Source of the DNA: Sinohyriopsis cumingii
Lineage: Eukaryota; Mollusca; Bivalvia; Unionida; Unionidae
Reading direction: 5' to 3'
Assembly (NCBI GenBank): GCA_028554795.2
Contig: CM068827.1
Location: 77,373,677 to 77,437,676, forward strand
DNA: 64,000 bases
Part shown: one piece after another, positions 55,199 through 64,000 of the stretch
Numbering within the stretch: the first letter of the stretch is position 1
How the letters are laid out: each line of letters starts with the position of its first letter
Program-made: the position numbers and the translations under genes
Notes under the pieces: generated by a model
Seen by the model: the letters and a program-made list of their open reading frames with translations, nothing else
Databases searched by the model: none
What the model was told of the DNA's origin: nothing

Positions 55199-55518
55199 AA
55201 ACCCAAAGGCCCTTTTCAGGGCCACCCACATTTCTCGAAAAGAGAATGACTTTCGATTGCCTACCCTTTTTTATTTTTTTATTTTTTATTTTTTGAAAAA
55301 AAATAAAAAAATCCCATGTTCAATTTCCCACGATTTTTTCTCCATGTTAATTTCCCTTGTCGCTCAACAGTCCCACGATTTTTCTCCATGTTAATTTCCC
55401 TTGTCGCCAGATTGTCCCACGATTTTTCTCCATGTTAATTTTCCATTGTCGCCAGATTGTCCCAGGGGGGTCTGTAATGCTAATTCCCATTGTCGCTAGG
55501 GTATCCCCATTCACTACT
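55199..55518 (-). repeat. Polinton right terminal inverted repeat (320 bp)
   Basis: Reverse complement of the left repeat with about 3.3 tandem units instead of about 5. The inner edge starts at the AAACCC just before the histone-type stem-loop. Confidence 0.95.
55208..55223 (+). terminator. Histone-type 3' stem-loop inside right TIR
   Basis: GGCCCT-TTTC-AGGGCC preceded by CCCAAA and followed by ACCCACA and CTCGAAAAGAGAAT. Identical to the left-TIR copy because it is part of the inverted repeat. Confidence 0.82.
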
Positions 55519-56482
<964 letters not shown>

Positions 56483-56668
56483 GTGAGTTACTTAACTCAC
56501 ATTACATGTATTTTTATTATTTCACGTGGGTGGTAGTGGTTTCGGAGTGACGCGTCTTCGGAATAATCTGGACCAGAAATTTTCACATCTGCAGCAACAA
56601 GATAAAATTAACTAAAAACAGCTGTTATTTGAATATGAGCACCTAATGTTCTTTCAAGAACATAAACA

Positions 56669-57720
56669 ATGTACCTTGACGCTGAAATTAAAGAGTTAAC
56701 GCCTGTGAAACAAGATCAACCCTCTCAAATAGAAATGTTTGAAAAAAAAAATTCAGTATTTGCTGAAGAACGATTTCATATAACCAAGTCAAATTTAATA
56801 CACCATATAAACTTGCACCGAAACCAGCTACTACTTTCCGCATTTGTACCGACTATAGAAAGGTGAACAGTGTTACTAAAACAGGTTCATTTTAATTGCC
56901 AAATATGCATGACTGCATAGGTAAGTTGAAAATGCAAAATTTGTCGCCAAATATTTGACCTTCTGAAAGGATTCTGGCAAATTCCAGCACGGAAAGGGCA
57001 AATGAAATTTCGTCATTTGTAACTTTAACATGGACTTTATCAATATAAAGTGATACCGTTTGGGATGAAAGGTTCGCTTTGCGCGTTTCAACGTTTAATG
57101 AACATAATTACATTTGGTCAAGATAATTGCAATGCTTAGATTGATGATGTCATTATCTACAATGGCACGTGGAAAGATCACTTAGAGACAATTCGGAAAT
57201 TTTTTAATAGAAACACTGATGAAATTTTGACAATTAATTTATCCAAAAGTGAGTTTTGTCGTGCATGTTACATTTCTAGAACATATCATGGAAAATGGAG
57301 ACACTGTAAACCTACAGATGCCAAGGTAAAGGCTATCTCTGAAATCCACGTGCCTATCTGCAAAAAGCGACTGATGCGATCTTTGTTTTGTATGTCCGGA
57401 TATTATTAGAAATTTTATTCCAATTTTTCCATAAATGCTGAACTAATGACAAATGTGTTGAGCAAGAAAACCAAGTTTTATTGGTCTGAAAAATGTCAGG
57501 AGACTTTTCATACGTTACAGAACATAGTAAAGAGTGCACCAGTTCTTTCAGCTCCAAATTATAGTCAATCATTTAAAATATCTGTCGATGCAAGTGATGT
57601 TGGAATCGGTGAAGTATTGATTCAAGAAGACAAAATATGGCGTAAATCGTCCAGTGTGCTATTTTTCTAAGAAATTAAATAAGCATCGGAAAACATTATA
57701 CAATACTAGAGAAGGAATGG
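56669..57720 (+). pseudogene. Ty3/Gypsy-type pol remnant (reverse transcriptase and RNase H)
   Basis: Fragments in shifting frames match LTR-retrotransposon polymerase. A YxDD-box region at 57137-57151 has a stop codon at the Tyr position and reads IDDVIIYNGTWKDHLETIRK after it. Then come LSKSEFCRACYISRTYHGKW (57239) with KVKAISEIHVPI, and a linker/RNase H start (FYWSEKCQETFHTL, FKISVDASDVGIGEVL at about 57570). Many stops and frameshifts; no LTRs seen. Confidence 0.8.
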
Positions 57721-58298
57721 TTGGCTTTGATATTTTCTTTACAACACTTAGAAGTGTGTATTAGTTCAGCTCCATGTTGTGCTTAATGATCACAACCCCC
57801 TTACTTTCATTGATGAGAAACAAAAATCAGAAAATCAGAGATTATTATGGTCGAGTTTGATATTGCAGGTATACAATATTGGCATTAGGCACGTTAATAG
57901 AATTCAATAGCCATTGCACCTTCACGTGTATAGTAATATTATATTATTTCATGTATACTGTTGTGTCATTCATAGGATTTCATCTTGTGTAAATTTCTTA
58001 ACACACGTATATTTGACTAATAGTGAAAAGAAAGGTTCAAATCATAACTTTTTCTTAATCTTCATGACTGGAGGTGTTATGTATATTTAATTTGCATTGT
58101 TTGTTAGGTTTCGTTTTTAAAATTATGTATTATAATATATGCTATAATAATGTAACATTGTATGTTGGACTTGACCTTGACCGAAATTACGTTTATTGTC
58201 TCCCTGGCCTGAATTAGTGTGTGTGTGTGTGTGTGTGTTTTAGTAAACATGTTTATCTCAATCGGAGTCTTGTACTTTATATTATAATTTTTATTTTG
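57721..58298. other. Intergenic, no gene
   Basis: AT-rich, with a GT microsatellite at 58217-58239; the first part may be further retroelement debris. Confidence 0.5.
58217..58239. repeat. Microsatellite (GT)n
   Basis: About 11 GT units. Confidence 0.93.
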
Positions 58299-58438
58299 AC
58301 CGCACTGGTGGCCTAGTGGTGAGAGAGTCCGCCTCAGATGCGGGAGGTCGCGGGTTCGAACCCCGGCCGAGTCATACCAAAGACTTACAAAAATGGTACT
58401 AACAGCTGCCTCGCTTGGCGCTCAGCATTAAGAGGTTA
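58299..58438 (+). repeat. tRNA-derived SINE, 3'-truncated
   Basis: A full tRNA-like head with A box TGGCCTAGTGGT (58309-58320) and B box GGTTCGAACC (58353-58362), then the body GTCATACCAAAGACTT, AAAAATGGTACTAACAGC and CTCAGCATTAAGAGG. The same body is at 434-583. Not a working tRNA gene: no acceptor-stem closure or tRNA 3' end, and it continues into the SINE body. Confidence 0.85.
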
Positions 58439-61400
58439 ATTTTAGTAACAGACTATTAATTATAACTAAGATTTTATTTTGTAAACATTATGAACCTTCC
58501 AGAAGCTTATTTTCCATTAGGTAATAGGTTTGTTTAGAAAATGCTAACTGTGACTTGAGGAAAAGTAGAGGACACAATAATCTTGTCACCGGAAACCTTA
58601 TTAATTCATGCACTATGATCTAGCAGCAACACTTATGTATTATTATTGTGTCCAGAAGTTCATTTTTGCTGGAATTTATTTCTTCAAATTATTTAATCAA
58701 GTGATTTTTTTCTCTCTGGAAATGCAAAACGATCATAAAAATAAAACTCTTGGATTGGATTTAAAGTTAATTAAAACGTGTAATTATGCTGTTGTTTTTC
58801 AACAAAAGACTATTGGTACAACACCACGGTAGAGGGCACCACCGACACATCAACACATTCAGTGTTCAATTTAATATGGATTTCTCCTAAAATGTATTCA
58901 AATATTATATTATTAGGACTTGTGTCTGTTATTCTAGGATTATACTGGGATTTAATTTTCAATACCGTAAGGTCTTTTGTTCACTTCTGTAAAACAATCG
59001 CCTGCCGCTCCTTAAAAAGCCAGCCGGTACGTACAGCGGAATACTGGCTTGAACGGTTCAGTATTTGATATTTTTGTTTATTGACCGCTTTAGTTGCCAT
59101 GTTTTGAGGTCAGACCATTTTCAGTCAGGACCGTCTACATATTGTTATAGCGTTTTTATGCAACAGCCAAATGGATGTCTATGCGACTATTCATTCCGTA
59201 CAAAATAAGCTATAACAAATGTTTAAGATGGTCAGCAATGCAACCAGTTTTGAATTTAGACAAGCATCGTTTTAATAAAAGACTAACTATAAATGGCAAG
59301 ATATGTTTTACAGAAAACTCCACGTCGATATGCCCATCCATTCAGCGAGAGAGAGGTCACATGTGCTGATTCCTGGAAACAAGGGATTGGGGTGGAGGCC
59401 AAGCGGATTGGAGTTGGAACGTGAGCAATGGACATTTAACGCGACCGGAAACTTTATCATGCTACTCCGACTGCAGCCTTCAAGATAGAGCAGGATGAGG
59501 AGATACGTAGAAACAGGGTTAGAGAGAAAGAGAAAGAATAAAATATACCATAGCCGCTACCAATCTCTGAGTAAAAACAATCTGCGAACAGCAAAGGGGA
59601 AGGTTCGCTACCAAAGTTGCAAATATTTGTTTACTCACGTCCCCTTACACGTTGCAATACCTTATAACTGAGACATATTGGTGTTCTATGTGTTGTTATT
59701 TGACACTGATTTAATTCCTGAAAATCAGCCCTAAACCATTTTTTATGAAACAAAAACAATAACTGGTTAAAGTAAAAAAAATTTTGACACTGTTAGTAAG
59801 ATGAGAATTTAAAACTTTTGTAAAGTTTCTTCAGTAAACTAATGCAATCAATCATTTGTGTAGAATACTAATGAAAGGCAAAAAACTTCGGTTGTAATGT
59901 CAGTGAAAAATGTTTGTTCTTGCCATCGGGTGTATAAGTCAACGTAAAAGTATTTTGGGTTATTAGTGCATAAATCAATCTTTAAAATCTCCCGATTAGT
60001 TAACCGTGTCATCCAGGCCGTTTTGGAAATATTCTACTTCCCTTGAACTGTTGTTGTAGGTTGCTAGCTCTGCTTCCTAGCCAGCTATTGGTATTGCACA
60101 ATCCAGATATTGCGATGAAGTTATGAAGCTATGAAAGGTGAACATGCATCAAATCAGTTTTAAAAACAATAATATCTGGAAAACGACACATCATAGTTTT
60201 AACATGAGAAATTTGACTGGGTCAAGTTACGAAACTGTCTCCTACTATCTTAAACATTTTCATTAAAATAGTTTCTGTATATTTTACATATTTAGACATT
60301 TTCTAGTAAAAATGGTATAAAAAAACCTATAGTGTGTATAAAACTAATAATTTTGTATCTCTATTAGAAGAGTTACTACTCTGGGGCAAAGGCATTGCGC
60401 GTGTGTACATTGCGAATGACGCTTGCCAGCATTTGTTCAGAAATTTAAAGTATATACAACCTCAGATGCTTCATGTCTTTTTTTACCATCACAGTGTTAG
60501 GACGTTACCAAAATTCCTCTGCAATGCTACTTGAATGAAAAAAAATGGACATGGAAGTCAAACTTGTGAGGGAATTTGAGATACTATGCTAGTCGTCAGT
60601 GATAAAACTTCCATTCTACAGTCATTTACTTTGTAGGAAAAGTTGTCTAAAGCGCATTAACTTAAATAATATCTACTCTTATGTAAAGAATATGCATTAA
60701 AAGCAACTTTAGCTTGACGTATATATAACAAAAATTAGTTCCTAAAATATATTTTTTTCTTGTGGTGCTAATAGCTAATATCAGTAGAAAATGGGAGGGG
60801 GGTAATCATCACAGAACTATTGTCTAATAAATTAAAAGAGATTAAAGTTTAATCAATAAACATTAGATAATGTTGAAACTTTGATATATTGCTGTGTAGG
60901 ACTGTACTAGATGTGCAGAGTTACGCATCAAATAAATAAAAAATAAATGACCATGATATTCAAAAAAAAATTTCATCTTAGATTCATATTTCACTTACAA
61001 CTAATTCTAATTATTGTTCCTGCTTATTCAATGATAGTATATATGACGATAAGCTACAGGACAAATGTTAACAGTGGAAATTTTAGTTCAGGAAAAGAAC
61101 CATTTTAATTGCTTTTGGCTTCTAATTCATATATATCACAAAACACAATTCAATCTGGTGCTTCTATCAACATCACTGGTCAATGAATTCTAACATTTTA
61201 CCACTGAAAATTAGGCATGCAAAACAAAGAAAATAAACACAAGATACTGATACACATTCGATGCTCAGTGAAATTACAATAATTGCAAAAGAAAAGATTG
61301 TATTGTTAAATCCAGCAAACTTTCTAAACTAATTAGAGTGTTTCGACCCGATGAATATGATACCGTTTCTCCTGTTGTTAAAACCTATAAATAGCAAGGC

Positions 61401-63399
61401 ATGTGCCTTTATCTTAAGTTTTTAAAATCAGAGTATATCTGATTTTGGATTGGGAAATCGGTATACCGATAGGAAGGAATGGTCAATTCTTTGAGCAATT
61501 AACATTTCACGTTCTCTTTAATAAAAAAATAGTATTGCAGATACACTGCCTTGGAGAGATGTACGTTTTGGTACGAAGAAAAATTGGTAAACCAGTCAGA
61601 GGAAGCAAAGTAACAGGAAATTATTTACAAGGTCATTCAACATGACTACTAAACCATGAACAAGAAATGAAAATTGTTACGTATATCTATATTTTCTATA
61701 ACTTCTGGTATTTTATTTTATTTAGTTTTCATAATTTTTATTCATATTCGTAAACTTTAACGGATAATTTTTTAATATAAATTGTATGTGTAATTTGGCT
61801 TGGTTAAAAACGCAAATTACGTAGGATCTGTAAACATATGTTTACGTACCTGTTGACAGTCAGTAATAAATATCATATACTAAGACTTAAAATGGCGCCT
61901 CGGGCGTATTTTCTCATTGACTGATGAGATATCAATGTTTCCAGATTAATTCTGTGGGGTCCCATTGCTGCGTGAGGTCATGTAAATATACGTAGTTTTT
62001 TGTCGTAAATCAATAGTAGTGTATGTTGTCACATGGGGCATACTGCAAATTACAGTCGCAATATACGGTGTAAAAGAAAATTAAGCATTTTGTTTCATTC
62101 CGATTTCTGGAGTCATTCACACTTTTAGTGTTCCTGTTGTAAGTCTGCAGACGTATTTTATGTTGTACTTAGATATCTTTCGAGACGAAAAACAATTGTT
62201 TGGTCTGTCCAATGGTGACAAAAAGTGTTTATTATTTGGGCTCTAAAATTAATCTGGAACTGTTATAAATTATTTTTAAAGAATTCTGGACAACGTCATC
62301 TTGACGACGTCACGGTTCCCTGTGGACCAGTCCATCTCCGGTATTGACAATTATAAGGGATTATTCATTCATTTAGGATTTTCAAAGACCTTTGTAAGGA
62401 CAAATTTGTGTTCTGTTCATTATACTATAACTTCCTCTCACATTTTTTATTTAGCAGTTAAATAATTAAATTGTTTAAGTTTTACAAAACATGTTGGTTT
62501 TTGCATCTTTTATGTTACTTATGTTTGTGACCATAGAGTATTAACAATATAAATATAAGGCATGAACACAATAGTATAAAATAGTATGGGATACATTTGA
62601 CTCAACCACTGTATCCAGCACATTTACATTTATTGCACAGCTTTTACTTTGACCTAGAATATTAGACGTATACCATTTATATATTTCTTATTATTGCTTA
62701 GTAGTGATACATTAATCTTCCATGTCATCTTCACATTGGGGCCTGAAGAAAGAAAGTAAGCTGGTGTGCTAAAACGTTTATTTTTCTCCCCTAAATATGT
62801 CCCAAAAATGATATAGGCATCACCATTTGCAAAACTGTTCCACTGGTGGCATCTGCCATTCAAACTGGTGTGTTTATTTTTATGGCTGCTCTTGTCGTGT
62901 TACTTTGCGTTTCAGAATGGGTGAGGGTTTGCTGTACTATATGTTTGTGTGTCTGTGCTGAAATATGAATAATATTCATTAAAATATAAACGCCGATAGA
63001 AAATTAAGAAAATATAGTATAACCCCATTATGTTTCCATATCTAGTAAGATGTGCGCAAAATATGCTACTTTGTCCTGATGACAATAGTTCTGTTAGAGG
63101 AACAAAACGCGGTTGCCTCCCCTTCACCAAGATTTCATAACGCGGAGATGAATTGGGGGCAAAATGGAAGGTAGTGTAAGAGGATAATAGATAAAATTTA
63201 CTCGCATACATAGAAATAAAAAGAAAATAATATCAGATGTGGTTAAATGCACCAACAGATAAATAACAGCATTTTCTTAAGGGCGCAAGGGACATTACAT
63301 AAATAAATTGTCACAGACGAAAATGCTCGAATGGGTGTAAACCCAATGGGTTGGTGCCATCCTGAGAGGAGGCTATGGATCACGTGACTCAATTGGCTC

Positions 63400-63615
63400 G
63401 TGCCTACATACAACCTCACCTAATGTAAATTAAGAAGGAATTTGTGATCTGGAAAAACTGCTATACTCTTGTCACCAAGAGGGAACCACTTAAACCACGG
63501 AATCGGAGGGGACTTAACCAAGATTGTACTCTGGCATAGGTAATTAATCAGTCCCATGGAGCTTAGTCACCTTTGGAAACGAAAGGAACACTGGCATTCT
63601 GATTACCTTAGTGAA
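63400..63615 (+). repeat. Unclassified dispersed repeat, copy 2
   Basis: Aligns in order with 32262-32530: CACCTAATGTAAATTAAGAAGG, GTGATCTGGAAAAACTG, CATGGAGCTTAGTCACCTTT. Confidence 0.55.
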
Positions 63616-63722
63616 AGGTGTCAGTCGGTCTTCCGGTATGTTTCAAACTTTAATTTTTATACTTTAAAAAACACTTCATTCAGGATATGCATGTATGAAG
63701 TACAAGGTGTGTGCATTTGTGT

Positions 63723-63725
<3 letters not shown>

Positions 63726-63754
<29 letters not shown>
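63726..63754. repeat. Microsatellite (GT)n
   Basis: About 14 GT units. Confidence 0.93.
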
Positions 63755-63756
<2 letters not shown>

Positions 63757-64000
63757 ATAACTTTGCACTGCCAGTTATTCAGATATTACATGTATTCTGT
63801 TCTTTATCAGCTTGTACAATCTTTTTAGCGGCGAAAAACTATTTTTATATCGTGTGAAACTATTAGAGTTGCCTTTATCATCTGTCCACTTCCTCGTTTT
63901 GTACTCTCGATAAATATCGTGTGATTTGTTCGCCACGCGTTATTTCGGTAGGGCATTGGGACATATATTTGGAGTTTCCAATCTCTCGCGTGTATAAGTT

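Larger units (their letters stand above)
35238..55518. mobile_element. Maverick/Polinton (adintovirus-like) element, full length, decayed
   Basis: About 20.3 kb between inverted ends that start AGTAGTGAATGG (ends AG...CT as is usual for Polintons). Contains all core Polinton genes: protein-primed DNA polymerase B, FtsK/A32-type packaging ATPase, retroviral-type integrase with chromodomain, penton-like minor capsid, double-jelly-roll major capsid and adenain-like protease. Such elements are integrated dsDNA viruses or virus-like transposons. This copy carries stops or frameshifts in polymerase, integrase, both capsid genes and some small genes, so it is unlikely to be autonomous. No 6-bp target duplication is evident: the left flank is GACAAC and the right is CATGAA. 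Gene order runs mostly on the plus strand, with two leftward genes near the left end. Base composition is less AT-rich than the surrounding host DNA. Confidence 0.96.
58439..64000. other. Intergenic, no recognised gene
   Basis: About 5.5 kb of AT-rich DNA. Short open frames (for example 58608-59068 and 61445-61645) show no domain. Contains the second copy of an unclassified repeat (63400-63615) and a GT microsatellite (63726-63754). Confidence 0.55.

Noticed and set aside
58309..58370. tRNA gene
   Set aside because: Good A and B boxes but no closed acceptor stem or tRNA 3' end, and it runs into a SINE body shared with another locus.

Overview
The window is AT-rich animal DNA, most probably from a mollusc and plausibly a bivalve. 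The support is a nuclear lamin gene with GT-AG introns and the animal lamin exon plan, tRNA-derived SINEs whose bodies resemble molluscan families, many microsatellites, hAT-like MITEs and a decayed Ty3/Gypsy remnant. The species cannot be fixed from the sequence alone.

Host gene, 1-18458: the 3' part of a plus-strand nuclear lamin gene. Eight coding exons (1806-1976, 4583-4708, 7209-7429, 9420-9642, 11467-11571, 12696-12812, 15165-15260, 18438-18458) encode the end of the coiled-coil rod, a nuclear localisation signal, the lamin-tail Ig fold and a C-terminal CSIM prenylation box. Head, coil 1 and promoter lie upstream of the window. Candidate polyadenylation signals follow at 19673, 24604 and 24936. 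From about 25 kb to 35.2 kb I see no gene, only repeats.

Integrated virus-like element, 35238-55518: a complete Maverick/Polinton (adintovirus-like) element of about 20.3 kb, flanked by terminal inverted repeats of 382 and 320 bp. It has the full core set: protein-primed DNA polymerase B, packaging ATPase, chromodomain integrase, penton-like minor capsid protein, double-jelly-roll major capsid protein and adenain-like cysteine protease. It also has small conserved Polinton proteins. Polymerase, integrase, minor and major capsid genes carry in-frame stops or frameshifts, so this copy looks dead. ATPase, protease and most accessory genes are open.

The accessory genes are the most interesting part. 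There are two BIR-domain (IAP-like) proteins, a tandem pair with an F-box-like N-terminus, a two-zinc-knuckle protein, and four small genes at the element's ends (one leftward and one rightward outermost gene, plus others). All five genes next to an end-proximal terminator stop 17-30 nt before a hairpin matching the metazoan replication-dependent histone mRNA 3' stem-loop (GGCCCTTTTCAGGGCC, then ACCCA, then a purine-rich box). Two of these hairpins sit inside the terminal inverted repeats. Three have the canonical stem and two have a base-paired compensatory change. The right-end genes also share a promoter module (TTTTCCTTCACGTCCGCG upstream of a TATA box). Central genes have TATA boxes about 40-60 nt before the ATG, and at least two canonical AATAAA signals occur among them. 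This suggests two 3'-end modes in one element, with terminal accessory genes tied to the host histone-mRNA (S-phase) machinery.

Right flank, 55519-64000: no intact host gene. It holds a dispersed repeat, a long AT/AG microsatellite, a Ty3/Gypsy reverse transcriptase-RNase H fossil, a SINE and other repeats.
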